NCBI RefSeq assembly: GCF_003058055.1
Contig: NZ_QBTZ01000001.1
Coordinates: 2,482,501 to 2,546,500 of the forward strand
DNA: 64,000 nt
Direction: 5' to 3'
From: Acidovorax sp. 107
Lineage (GTDB): Bacteria; Pseudomonadota; Gammaproteobacteria; Burkholderiales; Burkholderiaceae_C
A model generated the notes under the pieces. The model saw nothing but the letters and a program-made list of their open reading frames with translations, was not told where the DNA came from and searched no databases. Below are positions 1 to 10,022 of the stretch, piece after piece. The position numbers were made by a program, and so were the translations under genes. Position 1 is the first letter of the stretch. Each line of letters begins with the position of its first letter.

Positions 1-67
1 CCACCGAGACCGTAGGGTCCAGGCGGGCACCGTCCGCAACAAGGGCTGTGGGGTGGATATTGCTCAC
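1..67 (-). CDS. lpxA: Acyl-ACP--UDP-N-acetylglucosamine O-acyltransferase, N-terminal fragment
   Basis: Only the first 22 codons lie in the window; the gene runs off the left edge. From a GTG start the translation begins MSNIHPTALVADGARLDPT, the usual LpxA N-terminus (family knowledge: a hexapeptide-repeat acyltransferase that starts lipid A synthesis in the cytoplasm). It follows fabZ by 21 bases, and lpxD-fabZ-lpxA is the standard proteobacterial order, which supports the call despite the short length. The start is GTG; no ATG is available nearby in this frame. Confidence 0.85.
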   Translation of the reverse strand, partial: MSNIHPTALVADGARLDPTVSV

Positions 68-88
68 GATCCAACAGGCCTGCGCCGG

Positions 89-529
89 TCAACCCACAGC
101 GCGCATGGTGCACATGAGTTCGGCCTCGCAGGCCACCTCTTCGCCCACGCTGGCTACACCCTTGAACTTCCAGATACCACCGCGCACGCGGTCGATGGTG
201 ATGGTCAGGACCAACTGGTCGCCCGGCTCCACAGGGCGCTTGAAACGCGCGCCATCGATACCGACAAAGTAGTAGATGTTGTTCTCATCAGGCACCTTGC
301 CCATGGCGTCGAATGCCAGCAAGCCCGCGGCTTGGGCCAGCGCTTCCAGGATCAGCACGCCTGGCATCACGGGGCGGCCGGGAAAATGCCCCATGAAATA
401 GGGCTCGTTGAACGTGACGTTCTTGATGGCCTTGATGCGGGTGTTGCTCTCCAACTCGATCACCTTGTCCACCAGCAGAAACGGGTAGCGGTGGGGCAGT
501 TGTTTGAGAATTGCGTGAATATCCATCAT
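89..529 (-). CDS. fabZ: 3-hydroxyacyl-[acyl-carrier-protein] dehydratase FabZ
   Basis: A 146-residue protein of normal FabZ length that dehydrates (3R)-hydroxyacyl-ACP in type II fatty acid synthesis. It shares its substrate with LpxA and LpxD beside it, so it sets the balance between phospholipid and lipid A. Visible signatures are [13 protein letters not shown] near the N-terminus, [20 protein letters not shown] with the hot-dog-fold catalytic His, and the conserved Glu. The frame is open to 640, but the stretch upstream does not resemble FabZ. The start is taken at the first ATG of [12 protein letters not shown]; the second Met is equally possible. It is 16 bases downstream of lpxD. Confidence 0.95.
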   Translation of the reverse strand: MMDIHAILKQLPHRYPFLLVDKVIELESNTRIKAIKNVTFNEPYFMGHFPGRPVMPGVLILEALAQAAGLLAFDAMGKVPDENNIYYFVGIDGARFKRPVEPGDQLVLTITIDRVRGGIWKFKGVASVGEEVACEAELMCTMRAVG

Positions 530-545
530 CGAGTTGTTCTTCCGT

Positions 546-1529
546 TCATGCTGCCTTGAGGGCCAGCTCCAGCGCCTTGATGCGCTCGCGCAGGCTGTGC
601 AATTGTTTGAGTGTGGCAGCGTTCTTTTCCCAGCGCGCATTGTCGTCGATGGGGAACATGCCGGTGTACTGCCCGGGCTGCTTCAGCGAGCGGGTCACCA
701 CCGTGGCGGCCGAAATATGCACGTTGTCGGCCAGTTCCAAGTGTCCCAGCACAATCGCGCCACCGCCCACGGTGCAATGCTCCCCGATGGTGGCACTGCC
801 CGCCACACCCACACACCCGGCCATGGCCGAGTGTTTACCGATGCGCACGTTGTGGCCGATCTGGATCAGGTTGTCTAGCTTCACGCCGTCTTCGATCACC
901 GTGTCCTGCAGCGCACCCCGGTCGATGCAGGTATTGGCCCCGATCTCGACGTCGTCCCCAATGCGCACGGCACCCAGCTGCTCGATCTTGACCCACTGCC
1001 CGTGCTCCGGCGCAAAACCGAAACCATCGGCCCCGATCACCACGCCCGCATGGACGATGCAACGCGCGCCGACATGGCAGTCCTCGCCCACGGTGACGCG
1101 CGACTTGAGTACGGTATCCGCACCGATGCTTGCGCCTCGCTCGATCACGCACAACGGACCGACGGTAGCCGAGGGATGCACCTGAGCCGCGGGGTCTACC
1201 ACCGCGCTAGGATGCACACCGGATGGCCGTGCGGGCACATTGCGCTGGCGCCAAAGCTGCGTAGCGCGGGCAAAGTACACATAGGGGTTATCAGCCACGA
1301 TGCAGGCGCCGCGCGCCAGTGCTGCATCGCGCATGGCAGGTGCCACAATGACACAGGCCGCCCGGGAGGCGGCCAGTTGCTGTTGGTAGCGGGGGTTACT
1401 CAGAAAACTGAGGTCACCCGGGCCCGCAACCTCCAGTGGCGCAATGCGGGCGATGGCGGTTTCCCGCGCACCCCCTTCCAGCGAACCACCGAGCGCATCG
1501 ACAATGTGCCCGAGAAGCAAACTGCTCAC
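546..1529 (-). CDS. lpxD: UDP-3-O-acylglucosamine N-acyltransferase LpxD
   Basis: A 327-residue enzyme that adds the second hydroxyacyl chain in lipid A synthesis, N-acylating UDP-3-O-acylglucosamine. An N-terminal alpha/beta domain (about residues 1-100, containing [14 protein letters not shown]) is followed by many imperfect hexapeptide repeats of a left-handed beta helix ([20 protein letters not shown] onward) and a C-terminal helix. The motif [18 protein letters not shown] contains the conserved catalytic His region. It sits between skp and fabZ with short gaps, in one minus-strand operon. Confidence 0.95.
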   Translation of the reverse strand: MSSLLLGHIVDALGGSLEGGARETAIARIAPLEVAGPGDLSFLSNPRYQQQLAASRAACVIVAPAMRDAALARGACIVADNPYVYFARATQLWRQRNVPARPSGVHPSAVVDPAAQVHPSATVGPLCVIERGASIGADTVLKSRVTVGEDCHVGARCIVHAGVVIGADGFGFAPEHGQWVKIEQLGAVRIGDDVEIGANTCIDRGALQDTVIEDGVKLDNLIQIGHNVRIGKHSAMAGCVGVAGSATIGEHCTVGGGAIVLGHLELADNVHISAATVVTRSLKQPGQYTGMFPIDDNARWEKNAATLKQLHSLRERIKALELALKAA

Positions 1530-1553
1530 GCCCCACCTGTCCTGCGCAGCGGC

Positions 1554-2075
1554 TTACTTGGCAGCAGCAGCGGCATTCAGGGCCTTGATCACCTTGTCGG
1601 TGATGTCGTGCTTGGGATTGATATAGACGGCCTCTTGCAGGATCACGTCGTATTTTTCAGCCTCGGCAACCTGCTTGACCACCTTGTTGGCGCGTTCCAG
1701 CACTTGCGACAGCTCTTCGTTCTTGCGGGCGCTCAGGTCTTCCTGGAATTCACGGCGCTTGCGCTGAAAGTCGCGGTCCTGATCCACCAGCTGGCGCTGC
1801 CGCGTCGTGCGCTGGCTTTCTGCCATGGTGGGGGCTTCACGCTCAAACTTGTCGCTGGCAGTCTTCAGGGTATTGCCCAGATCCACCAGTTCTTTCTCGC
1901 GGCGGGAGAACTCCTGCTCCAGCTTGGCCTGCGCAGCCTTGGCTGTGGTGGCTTCACGGAAGATGCGATCGGTGTTGACGAAACCGGCTTTGAACTCTTG
2001 CGCTTGTGCAGGGGCTGCGATGGCAACGGTGCCCAGCAGCAAGGCCACGGAGAGATGGCGAGAAAAGGATTTCAT
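1554..2075 (-). CDS. skp: OmpH/Skp family periplasmic chaperone
   Basis: A 173-residue exported protein. A signal peptide of about 25 residues ends at APAQA-QEF, followed by the OmpH domain: FVNTDRIFRE, then a long charged helical stretch (about residues 45-140) expected to form the coiled-coil tentacles of the Skp trimer. Skp-type proteins hold unfolded outer-membrane proteins on their way to BamA. Here the start codon overlaps the bamA stop by one base (TAATG), so the two genes are probably translationally coupled. The family is clear; functional equivalence to E. coli Skp is inferred from context. Confidence 0.92.
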   Translation of the reverse strand: MKSFSRHLSVALLLGTVAIAAPAQAQEFKAGFVNTDRIFREATTAKAAQAKLEQEFSRREKELVDLGNTLKTASDKFEREAPTMAESQRTTRQRQLVDQDRDFQRKRREFQEDLSARKNEELSQVLERANKVVKQVAEAEKYDVILQEAVYINPKHDITDKVIKALNAAAAAK

Positions 2076-4372
2076 TAGAAAGACGTTCCAATCTGGAATT
2101 GCAGTTTCTGGATTCTATCGCCGGCGAACTTGCGCACCGGCTGCGCAAACGCCAAACGCAGGGGACCGAGTGGCGAAATCCAGCTCAGACCCAGGCCCAC
2201 CGAGGCTCGCATGTCACTGAAGGTAACTTTGTCGTTCTCGCCGTACACATTGCCCACGTCGAGGAACGTGAAGACGCGCAGGGTCCGGTCATTGCCTGCC
2301 CCCGGGAACGGAGCAATCAGCTCGGTGTTCAGCGTGAGCTTCTTGGGCCCACCCAGCGACGCACCGGTCACATCACGCGGGCCCAGGGTGCCCTGATCGA
2401 AACCGCGCACCGAACCCAGACCGCCGGAGTAGAAATTCTTGAACACCGGGAATGGACGGCCATTCAAGCCCTTGCCGTAACCCGCCTCGCCATTGAAAGC
2501 AATGGTGAAGCGCTTATTGAGGGGGATGTATTGCTGGTACTGGTAGTTGGCCCGCACATACCGCGCATCGCCCGCCACGGACCATTCGGAATTGAGGCGC
2601 TGGTAGCGGCCGGAGTTGGGCGCCAGAGCGCTGTCCCGGTCGTCACGGGACCAGCCCACGGTCAAAGGAATCGACGTGCTGCTGTAGCCGAACTTGTCGG
2701 CATAGAACAGGTAGGTGGCCGGGATGTTCGTGCCGGGCTTGATGCGGGTCTGCTCCAGCCCACCGCCAAAGAACACCGTGTCGGTCTCGCTGAAAGGCAC
2801 GCCAAAACGCACAGAGGTCCCGGTGGTGACCAGCTGGTAGTTACCCCCTTGGTCTTCATACGGCTTGTCGGTGCGGTAGTACACATCGAGCGTGCGCGAA
2901 ATGCCCTCGGGCGTGAAGTACGGGTTGGTGGTGCTGAACACCAGCGTGCGCCGGTACTTGCTGGTGTTGACATCAATGCCCAGGTAGTTGCCCGAGCCAA
3001 AGATGTTTTCCTGCTTGATACCGAACGAGAGCGACGCCTTTTCGGCACTGGAAAAACCCACACCCAGTTGTAGCGAACCGGTGGGCTTTTCTGCCACGTT
3101 GATCACCAGATCAACCTGATCGGGCGAGCCAGCTACTTCCTGCGTTTCCACGTTCACTTCCGTGAAGAAGCCAAGACGGTCCACGCGGTCGCGGGACAGG
3201 CGGATCTTGTCGCCGTCGTACCAGGATGCCTCGTACTGGCGGAACTCCCGGCGAATGACTTCGTCGCGCGTGCGGTTGTTGCCACTGACGTTGATGCGGC
3301 GCACATAAGCGCGGCGCGCAGGCTCAGCTTGCAGCACAAAGTTGACGCGATTGTTCTCGCGGTCAATTTCGGGCACCGCCTCCACTCGGGCAAATGCAAA
3401 GCCAAAACGGGCAAAGTATTCGGAAAACGCTTTGGTGGTTTCCGTCACCTGGTCGGCGTTGTAGGGCTCCCCGGGGCGGATGGTTACCAGCGACTTGAAC
3501 TCGTCTTCGCGGTCCAGGTAGTTGCCTTCGAGCTTCACGCCCGACACCACATACCGCTCGCCTTCCGTCACATTGACGGCGATGGAGATGTCCTGCTTGT
3601 CCGGAGAGATCGCGACCTGCGTGGAGTCCACACGGAACTCCAGGTAACCGCGCTGCAGGTAGTACGAACGCAGCGTCTCCAGGTCAGCGTTGAGCTTGGC
3701 ACGCGAATAACGGTCGGACTTGGTGTACCAGCTCAGCCAGCCCCCGGTATCCTGGTCGAACAGGCCCTTCAGCGTCGATTCGCTGAACGCCTTGTTGCCG
3801 ACGATGCGCACTTCCTTGATGCGGGCCGGCTCGCCTTCGGTCACCGTGAAAGTCAGGTTCACACGGTTGCGCTCGATGGGCGTCACCGTGGTCACCACCT
3901 CGGCGCCATACAGACTCTTGTTGATGTACTGGCGCTTGAGCTCTTGCTCGGCACGGTCGGTCAGCGCCTTGTCGTAGGGGCGCCCTTCCGTCAGGCCCAC
4001 TTCGCGCATGGCTTTCTTGAGCGCGTCCTTGTCGAACTCGCGGGCACCGGCAAAGTCCACGTCCGCCACGGTGGGGCGCTCTTCGACCACCACCACCAGC
4101 ACGTTGCCGCTGGCCTCCAGGCGCACATCCTTGAAGAGACCCAGGCCGAACAGCGCGCGGATCGCGGCTGCACCCTTTTCATCGTTGTAGTCGTCACCTA
4201 CCCGCAGGGGCATGGACGCGAACACGGTGCCGGGCTCCACACGCTGCAAGCCTTCCACGCGAATGTCCTGCACCTTGAATGGCTCCAGAGCCCATGCCGC
4301 ATTAGCGGCAAAAATCATGGCTGCAACGGCCGATGCGGTACGCACGCCCAGGCGATTGATGTGTTTTTTCAT
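2075..4372 (-). CDS. bamA: Outer membrane protein assembly factor BamA
   Basis: A 765-residue outer-membrane protein that inserts beta-barrel proteins as the core of the BAM complex. The N-terminus is a signal peptide ending near ANAAWA-LEP. Five POTRA domains occupy about residues 27-420 (the first begins FKVQDIRVEGLQRV), followed by a 16-stranded Omp85 barrel containing the conserved loop-6 motif VRGFDQGTLGPRD. The protein ends in Phe (QFQIGTSF), the usual C-terminal signature of outer-membrane barrels. Length matches the family. It lies between rseP and skp, as in many beta- and gammaproteobacteria. Confidence 0.97.
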   Translation of the reverse strand: MKKHINRLGVRTASAVAAMIFAANAAWALEPFKVQDIRVEGLQRVEPGTVFASMPLRVGDDYNDEKGAAAIRALFGLGLFKDVRLEASGNVLVVVVEERPTVADVDFAGAREFDKDALKKAMREVGLTEGRPYDKALTDRAEQELKRQYINKSLYGAEVVTTVTPIERNRVNLTFTVTEGEPARIKEVRIVGNKAFSESTLKGLFDQDTGGWLSWYTKSDRYSRAKLNADLETLRSYYLQRGYLEFRVDSTQVAISPDKQDISIAVNVTEGERYVVSGVKLEGNYLDREDEFKSLVTIRPGEPYNADQVTETTKAFSEYFARFGFAFARVEAVPEIDRENNRVNFVLQAEPARRAYVRRINVSGNNRTRDEVIRREFRQYEASWYDGDKIRLSRDRVDRLGFFTEVNVETQEVAGSPDQVDLVINVAEKPTGSLQLGVGFSSAEKASLSFGIKQENIFGSGNYLGIDVNTSKYRRTLVFSTTNPYFTPEGISRTLDVYYRTDKPYEDQGGNYQLVTTGTSVRFGVPFSETDTVFFGGGLEQTRIKPGTNIPATYLFYADKFGYSSTSIPLTVGWSRDDRDSALAPNSGRYQRLNSEWSVAGDARYVRANYQYQQYIPLNKRFTIAFNGEAGYGKGLNGRPFPVFKNFYSGGLGSVRGFDQGTLGPRDVTGASLGGPKKLTLNTELIAPFPGAGNDRTLRVFTFLDVGNVYGENDKVTFSDMRASVGLGLSWISPLGPLRLAFAQPVRKFAGDRIQKLQFQIGTSF

Positions 4373-4417
4373 GAATGAAGCGGGAGCCGCAGTTGCAGGG
4401 CAAGCGCGGCAAAAGTG

Positions 4418-5782
4418 TTAGCCAAAGAGCCGGGTGATATCGTTGAACAGGGCTATGGACATCATGACAAGCAGGACCGCAACGCCTCCACGCTGCAGCC
4501 GCTCCATCCATGCGTCCGACACGCCCCTGCCCGTGACACCCTCCCAAAGATAATACATCAGGTGCCCGCCGTCCAAGACAGGCAGCGGCAGCAGGTTCAG
4601 CACCCCCAGGCTCACGCTGATCAGGGCCAGAAAGATGAGGTACTGGGTCAGCCCCATGCTGGCCGAGCGGCCGGCGTAATCAGCGATGGTCAAGGGACCG
4701 CTGAGGTTCTTGAGCGACGCTTCGCCGATCACCATGCGGCCCATCATGCGCAGGGTGAGCAGTGACACATCCCAGGTCTTGACCACGCCGCCCCACAGCC
4801 CTTCCAACACCCCGTAGTCCACGGTAACGAACTCCGGAGCCGCCCCTACATAGGCACCGATGCGTCCTACCGTGCTGCCGGGTTCTGTCACGGCGTCGGG
4901 CAGTACGTCCAGCGTCACCACCTGACCGCCGCGCTCGACGTGCCATGGCTGCGCCAGCGGTTCGTTGCCACGCACCGACTGCCTAATCAGCTCGCGCAGC
5001 TGCTGTCCATCCACCACGTCGGTTTGCCCCACCTTGAGCACCACGTCGCCCTGGCGCAGACCCGAGCGCTCGGCCGCGCTCTGCGCCATGACCTCACCCA
5101 GCACGGGGCGGGTCCAGGGGCCGAGGATGCCCACCTTGCGAAACAGCTGGGCGTCGGCCTCACGGCTGTCGATGCGGGACATGTCTAGCACGACCTCCCG
5201 GTGGCCCGCGCCATGGGCGGACTGCACATCCAGGCGCACATTCAACCCCTCCAGCGCACCACGGGTCAGCAGCCAGCGCAGGTCTTCAAACGAACGCACC
5301 GGATCCAGATCTTCAGCGCCCAATGCAGCGCGCTCCACCAGTTCACCACCGCGCAAACCAGCACTTTGCGCCACCGAGCCCGCGACCGGGCTTGCCAGAA
5401 TGGCCCGGGGTTCTTCCACACCGTTCCAATTCACCACCGAATACAGCAGCACTGCCAGCAGCAGATTGGCGATGGGCCCGGCCGCGACGATGGCCGCACG
5501 TGAGCGCAGTGGCTGGGTGTTGAAGGCCAGATGCCGCTCCTCTGCAGGGACGGGTGCCTCACGTTCATCCAGCATGCGGACATAGCCCCCCAGAGGGAAA
5601 GCGCCCAGCACAAACTCCGTGGGCGATCCTGGGGGTTGCCAGCGCAGCAGCGGTTTACCAAAACCCACCGAAAACCGAAGCACCTTGACCCCACAGGCCA
5701 CCGCCACGCGGTAGTGCCCGTATTCGTGCACTGCGATCAGAAGACCCAGGGCTACAACGAAGGCAGCAATGGTGAGCAGCAT
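4418..5782 (-). CDS. rseP: Site-2 intramembrane zinc metalloprotease RseP
   Basis: A 454-residue inner-membrane protease that cuts anti-sigma factors and leftover signal peptides within the membrane. The zinc motif HEYGH lies in the first transmembrane helix (LLIAVHEYGHYRVAVACGV), and the second metal-site motif LNLLPLPVLDGGHL is near residue 395. Two PDZ domains lie between them (about residues 110-300; the second contains GLRQGDVVLKVGQ). The final hydrophobic helix is VAVLLVMMSIALFNDI. It stands directly upstream of bamA with a 45-base gap, which fits a role in envelope-stress control. Confidence 0.96.
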   Translation of the reverse strand: MLLTIAAFVVALGLLIAVHEYGHYRVAVACGVKVLRFSVGFGKPLLRWQPPGSPTEFVLGAFPLGGYVRMLDEREAPVPAEERHLAFNTQPLRSRAAIVAAGPIANLLLAVLLYSVVNWNGVEEPRAILASPVAGSVAQSAGLRGGELVERAALGAEDLDPVRSFEDLRWLLTRGALEGLNVRLDVQSAHGAGHREVVLDMSRIDSREADAQLFRKVGILGPWTRPVLGEVMAQSAAERSGLRQGDVVLKVGQTDVVDGQQLRELIRQSVRGNEPLAQPWHVERGGQVVTLDVLPDAVTEPGSTVGRIGAYVGAAPEFVTVDYGVLEGLWGGVVKTWDVSLLTLRMMGRMVIGEASLKNLSGPLTIADYAGRSASMGLTQYLIFLALISVSLGVLNLLPLPVLDGGHLMYYLWEGVTGRGVSDAWMERLQRGGVAVLLVMMSIALFNDITRLFG

Positions 5783-5814
5783 GGATGAATGGTTCCGGGG
5801 TTGGGCGACGACGG

Positions 5815-6996
5815 TCAGGCAGCCAGGCGGCCCGCCACATTTTCTGCCGCATGGCGGGCCTGGTTGTCCAGATCCAGCAACGCGGCGAGCGAATCGGGCT
5901 TGGAGGGCGAAACCGCGTCCAAAGTTGCAAGGTTGACTGCATGAATGTGGTCAAAGCGCAGCCGGCCAGACAAAAAGGCGCCCACCGCCACCTCATTCGC
6001 CGCATTCAGCACGGCGGTGGTTCCCTCGACTGCCTTCAGGGCCTGCCAGGACAGATGCAGGCCTGGAAAGCGAACGGCGTCCGCATCCTCGAAAGCCAGG
6101 GCACTCAGGGATGAGAAGTCCAGTTTGCTGGCACCGCTGGTGATTCGCTCGGGCCAGGACAGGCCGCAGGCAATCGGCACGCGCATGTCGGGAGTGCCCA
6201 GCTGCGCCAGGATGGAAGCATCCTTGAACTGCACCATCGAATGGATGATTTGCTGCGGATGAATGACAACCTTGATCTGGTCCGGGTGCAGGTCAAACAG
6301 CCAGCGGGCCTCGATGACTTCGAGGGCCTTGTTCATCATCGTGGCCGAATCCACCGAAATCTTGCGCCCCATCGAGAAGTTGGGGTGGGCACAGGCCTGA
6401 TCGGGGGTGATCTGCGACAGCGTGGACGGATCGCGCTGACGGAACGGGCCGCCCGAAGCCGTGAGGAGGATGCTGTCCACACGATCCGACCAGTTGGCAG
6501 GGTCTTCTGGCAGGCACTGAAAGATGGCAGAGTGCTCGCTATCGATCGGCAGCAAGGTGGCGCCCCCGTCGCGCACGGTCTGCATGAACAACCCGCCCCC
6601 CACCACCAGGGCCTCCTTGTTGGCCAACAACAAACGCTTGCCCGCACGCGCGGCGGCCAGACAAGGCGCCAGGCCCGCAGCCCCCACGATGGCCGCCATG
6701 ACGGCACCCACCTCGTCATGGGACGCTATTGTTTCAAGAGCATCTGCCGATTGCAGCACCTCCGTTGGAAGGTCATTTGCTTTCAACTTCTCTGCCAGCA
6801 ACTGCGCATGGGAAGCACTCGCCATCACGGCGTAACGGGGGCGGAACTGCGCGCACTGAGCCAGCATCAGATCCACCTGCGTCGCAGCGCTGAGGGCGAA
6901 TACCTCGAAGCGCTCGGGGTGGCGCGCCACCACATCCAGCGTGCTGGTCCCGATGGAGCCGGTGGAGCCGAGAACGGTAAGTCGTTGTTTCATCAT
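5815..6996 (-). CDS. dxr: 1-deoxy-D-xylulose 5-phosphate reductoisomerase
   Basis: A 393-residue cytosolic enzyme that converts DXP to 2-C-methyl-D-erythritol 4-phosphate with NADPH, the first committed step of the MEP isoprenoid pathway. The N-terminal NADPH-binding motif is LGSTGSIGTSTLDV. The metal and substrate region contains LLPIDSEHSAIFQCL and SMGRKISVDSATMMNK. Its start overlaps the cdsA stop by four bases (ATGA), indicating coupling. The isoprenoids it supplies feed UppS, encoded two genes upstream. Confidence 0.97.
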   Translation of the reverse strand: MMKQRLTVLGSTGSIGTSTLDVVARHPERFEVFALSAATQVDLMLAQCAQFRPRYAVMASASHAQLLAEKLKANDLPTEVLQSADALETIASHDEVGAVMAAIVGAAGLAPCLAAARAGKRLLLANKEALVVGGGLFMQTVRDGGATLLPIDSEHSAIFQCLPEDPANWSDRVDSILLTASGGPFRQRDPSTLSQITPDQACAHPNFSMGRKISVDSATMMNKALEVIEARWLFDLHPDQIKVVIHPQQIIHSMVQFKDASILAQLGTPDMRVPIACGLSWPERITSGASKLDFSSLSALAFEDADAVRFPGLHLSWQALKAVEGTTAVLNAANEVAVGAFLSGRLRFDHIHAVNLATLDAVSPSKPDSLAALLDLDNQARHAAENVAGRLAA

Positions 6997-7847
6997 GGGG
7001 TCGTCAGACTCGTGAGCATCATGGCCAGGGGCAATGTGGGCAACAAGGCGTCCACGCGGTCGAGCACGCCGCCGTGCCCGGGCAGCAGGCCACTGCTGTC
7101 CTTGACACCGGCACTGCGCTTGATGAGCGATTCCACCAGGTCACCAGAGACACTCATGGCCACCATGAACAATGCGGCAATCACCAGCAACCACCAGCCC
7201 TGTTGCGCCATACGGGTATAGAAACTGGGCACTGCTGCCTGCCAGTGGGCATCGGCCACCACCCACGCAAACGCCATCACCATCACGCCCGCCAGACCAC
7301 CCCACACGCCTTCCCAGCTCTTGCCGGGGCTGATCGAAGGTGCGAGCTTGCCTTTGGTAAACCGCAACCCGAAAGCGCGCCCGGCAAAGTAGGCAAAGAT
7401 GTCCGCCACCCACACCAGCAGCAGTACCGACAGCAAAAAGTTGATGCCCACATTGCGGGCCTGCACCACTGCCAGCCACGCCAGCCAGAGGGCAAGCACC
7501 CCAGCGACCAGGCGCAACCCTGCCGGAATACGGGGCCAGCCCGGCACCCCAGCCTTGAGTAGCCAAGCCGCCGCAAGGACCCACAGCCCGCCTCCCGCCA
7601 CCCAGAGGGCGGGCAACGGCCGGTCCACCCAGCCCAACGCCCACGACCCGGTGCACAGGGCCACACACGCCACGCCGACCGCCACAGAGCCCCCCTGGCC
7701 AAACCCGCTCAAGCGGCCCCACTCCCAAGCCCCGGCAGCCATGAGGACTAGCACGACCAGCGTGAACGGTACGGTGTTGGCGTAGAAAAGCGCGGGCAGC
7801 AGGATGGCCAGAAGAACAAGGGCGGTGATGACGCGCTGTTGAAGCAT
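6993..7847 (-). CDS. cdsA: Phosphatidate cytidylyltransferase (CDP-diglyceride synthase)
   Basis: A 284-residue integral membrane enzyme making CDP-diacylglycerol from phosphatidic acid and CTP, the branch point to all phospholipids. Several hydrophobic helices fill the N-terminal two thirds. The family signature is visible at the C-terminus: KLAPSISPGKSWEG and then DSSGLLPGHGGVLDRVDALL, with the acidic residues that bind metal. It overlaps dxr by four bases and follows uppS by 28 bases. Confidence 0.95.
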   Translation of the reverse strand: MLQQRVITALVLLAILLPALFYANTVPFTLVVLVLMAAGAWEWGRLSGFGQGGSVAVGVACVALCTGSWALGWVDRPLPALWVAGGGLWVLAAAWLLKAGVPGWPRIPAGLRLVAGVLALWLAWLAVVQARNVGINFLLSVLLLVWVADIFAYFAGRAFGLRFTKGKLAPSISPGKSWEGVWGGLAGVMVMAFAWVVADAHWQAAVPSFYTRMAQQGWWLLVIAALFMVAMSVSGDLVESLIKRSAGVKDSSGLLPGHGGVLDRVDALLPTLPLAMMLTSLTTP

Positions 7848-7875
7848 GGGGAGCTTTCAGAACCTGTTCAGGTTC

Positions 7876-8607
7876 TCAGCCCGGCATCGGGTCAGGATGC
7901 GCGGACAGAATCTGGGCAGAGGTTTTGCCAAAACGGCGCTCGCGACGGCTGAAGGCGCCGATGGCCTCGTCCAATGCGGACTCATCGAAATCGGGCCACA
8001 GCCGGTCGCTGAAGAAGAACTCGGAGTATGCCGACTGCCAGAGCAGGAAGTTGCTGATCCGCATCTCGCCCCCGGTGCGAATCACCAGATCAGGGTCGGG
8101 CACATGGGCCAGCCCCATCGCGCTGTGCAGACTGGCCTCGGTGATGGGCTCGCCACGGGCAGCCAGTGCAGCTGCGGCCTGCGCAATGTCCCAGCGGCCG
8201 CCATAGTTGAAGCAGACATTGAGCACCAGGCGGGTGTTGTCCGCCGTGGCAGCTTCTGCCTGCGCCAGGCCGTCTCGCACCTTGGCCGAAAGGCCGTTCC
8301 GCTCGCCCACAAAGTGCAGGCGCACGCCGTCCTTCTTGAGCTGGGGCACTTCGCGCGCCAGCGCCATCGCCAGCAGCTCCATGAGACCAGAAACCTCGTC
8401 GGCCGGGCGGTTCCAGTTTTCGGAAGAGAACGCAAACACCGTGAGCACACGCACGCCGCGCTGCACGCAAGCGCGTGCACAGCGACGCAGTGAGTCAACC
8501 CCTTGCTTGTGGCCGGCCAGGCGCGGCAGAAACCGGCGCGTGGCCCAGCGGCCGTTGCCATCCATGACGATGGCAATGTGGTGTGGCACCACCGGAGATG
8601 CAGCCAT
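7876..8607 (-). CDS. uppS: Isoprenyl (undecaprenyl) diphosphate synthase
   Basis: A cis-prenyltransferase of about 243 residues that builds the undecaprenyl carrier for peptidoglycan and O-antigen. Signatures in order: HHIAIVMDGNGRWA with the catalytic Asp, GHKQGVDSLRR, FAFSSENWNRP, and DLVIRTGGEMRISNFLLWQ towards the C-terminus. The start is chosen at the ATG of MAASPVVPHH. An in-frame TTG at 8634, overlapping the frr stop as TTGA, would add nine residues and cannot be excluded. The protein contents and neighbours make the family certain. Confidence 0.94.
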   Translation of the reverse strand: MAASPVVPHHIAIVMDGNGRWATRRFLPRLAGHKQGVDSLRRCARACVQRGVRVLTVFAFSSENWNRPADEVSGLMELLAMALAREVPQLKKDGVRLHFVGERNGLSAKVRDGLAQAEAATADNTRLVLNVCFNYGGRWDIAQAAAALAARGEPITEASLHSAMGLAHVPDPDLVIRTGGEMRISNFLLWQSAYSEFFFSDRLWPDFDESALDEAIGAFSRRERRFGKTSAQILSAHPDPMPG

Positions 8608-8630
8608 GGGAATGTTCAAGCCCTGGGGGC

Positions 8631-9191
8631 TCAAACCGCCATAATTTCCTGCTCTTTGCCCGCCACCAGCGCATCGATCTCGGCGATGTGCTTGTCGGTG
8701 AACTTTTGCACCTCAGTTTCGGCGCGCTTCTGGTCGTCTTCGGACGCCAGCTTGTCCTTGACCAGCTTCTTGACTGATTCGTTGGCATCGCGGCGCAGGT
8801 TGCGCACGGCGATCTTGGCGCTCTCGCCTTCGTTACGAGCGAGCTTGGTCATTTCCTTGCGACGCTCTTCACTCATGGGGGGCATGGGCACACGGATCAG
8901 GTCGCCCATGGAGGCTGGGTTCAGGCCCAGGTCGCTTTCGCGGATGGCCTTTTCAATCTTGGCGCCCATGCCCTTTTCCCAAGGCTGCACGCTGATGGTG
9001 CGCGAGTCGATCAGCGCCACGTTGGCCACTTGGCTCAGAGGCACCAAGGAGCCGTAGTACTCCACCTGCACGGTGTCGAGCAGCGCAGGGTTGGCGCGGC
9101 CCGTGCGGATCTTCTGTAGGTTGTTCTTGAACGCTGTGATGGACTGGTCCATCTTGGTTTCAGCAGTCTTCTTGATGTCGGCAATCGTCAT
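8631..9191 (-). CDS. frr: Ribosome recycling factor
   Basis: A 186-residue cytosolic factor that splits post-termination ribosomes together with EF-G. The sequence begins [18 protein letters not shown] and contains the signature region [19 protein letters not shown] and the conserved [14 protein letters not shown]. The frame is open to 9272, but the ATG at 9191 has a good upstream AGGAGA and matches the normal RRF length, so the longer form is rejected. It follows pyrH by 49 bases, as in most proteobacteria. Confidence 0.97.
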   Translation of the reverse strand: MTIADIKKTAETKMDQSITAFKNNLQKIRTGRANPALLDTVQVEYYGSLVPLSQVANVALIDSRTISVQPWEKGMGAKIEKAIRESDLGLNPASMGDLIRVPMPPMSEERRKEMTKLARNEGESAKIAVRNLRRDANESVKKLVKDKLASEDDQKRAETEVQKFTDKHIAEIDALVAGKEQEIMAV

Positions 9192-9240
9192 GTTTTCTCC
9201 TGGGGCCGACCTGCATCCGGTGCAGGTCCATCCATCGTGA

Positions 9241-9963
9241 TCAAGCGTAAACCAGCGTACCCTCGTCCTCACCCATCACCACGCGCTTCAGGGCGCCATG
9301 CTTGATGATCGAGAACACCTTCACCGGCAGCTTCTGGTCGCGGCACAGGGCAAAAGCGGTCGCATCCATGATGCCCAGGTTACGGGACATGGCCTCGTCG
9401 AAACTCAGCTTGGTGTAGCGCGTGGCCGTAGGGTCCTTCTGGGGGTCGGCAGTATAAACGCCGTCCACCTTGGTAGCCTTGAGTACCAGCTCGGCGCCGA
9501 TCTCTGCACCGCGCAAGGCTGCGGCGGTGTCGGTGGTGAAGAAGGGATTGCCCGTGCCAGCGGCAAACACGACGACCTTGCCCTCTTCGAGGTACTGCAA
9601 GGCCTTGGGGCGCACATAGGGCTCGACCACCTGCTCGATGGCGATAGCGGACATCACGCGGGCCACCAGGCCCTGCTTGTCCATGGCGTCCGCCAGGGCC
9701 AGGGCATTCATCACGGTAGCCAACATGCCCATGTAGTCGGCGGTGGCACGGTCCATCCCGACCGAGCCCCCTGCGACGCCACGGAAGATATTGCCCCCAC
9801 CGATCACCACGGCCACCTGGACACCCAGGCGAGTCACTTCGGCGATCTCCTCGACCATGCGCACGATGGTGGCGCGGTTGATACCGAAGGAATCATCCCC
9901 CATCAGCGCCTCACCAGACAGCTTGAGCAAAATGCGCTTGTGGGCTGGTGCGGCGTGGGACAT
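9241..9963 (-). CDS. pyrH: UMP kinase
   Basis: A 240-residue cytosolic kinase that phosphorylates UMP to UDP in pyrimidine nucleotide synthesis. It shows the amino-acid-kinase fold signatures [12 protein letters not shown] at the N-terminus, [13 protein letters not shown] in the nucleotide site, and [26 protein letters not shown] near the C-terminus. Length is standard. It lies between tsf and frr in the usual order and probably shares the rpsB-tsf transcript. Confidence 0.97.
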   Translation of the reverse strand: MSHAAPAHKRILLKLSGEALMGDDSFGINRATIVRMVEEIAEVTRLGVQVAVVIGGGNIFRGVAGGSVGMDRATADYMGMLATVMNALALADAMDKQGLVARVMSAIAIEQVVEPYVRPKALQYLEEGKVVVFAAGTGNPFFTTDTAAALRGAEIGAELVLKATKVDGVYTADPQKDPTATRYTKLSFDEAMSRNLGIMDATAFALCRDQKLPVKVFSIIKHGALKRVVMGEDEGTLVYA

Positions 9964-10022
9964 GGGAAATTTCTCCAGTAAGTGGTGCGAGGCTTGGGTG
10001 GGGTGGTTACTAAAGGGAACGA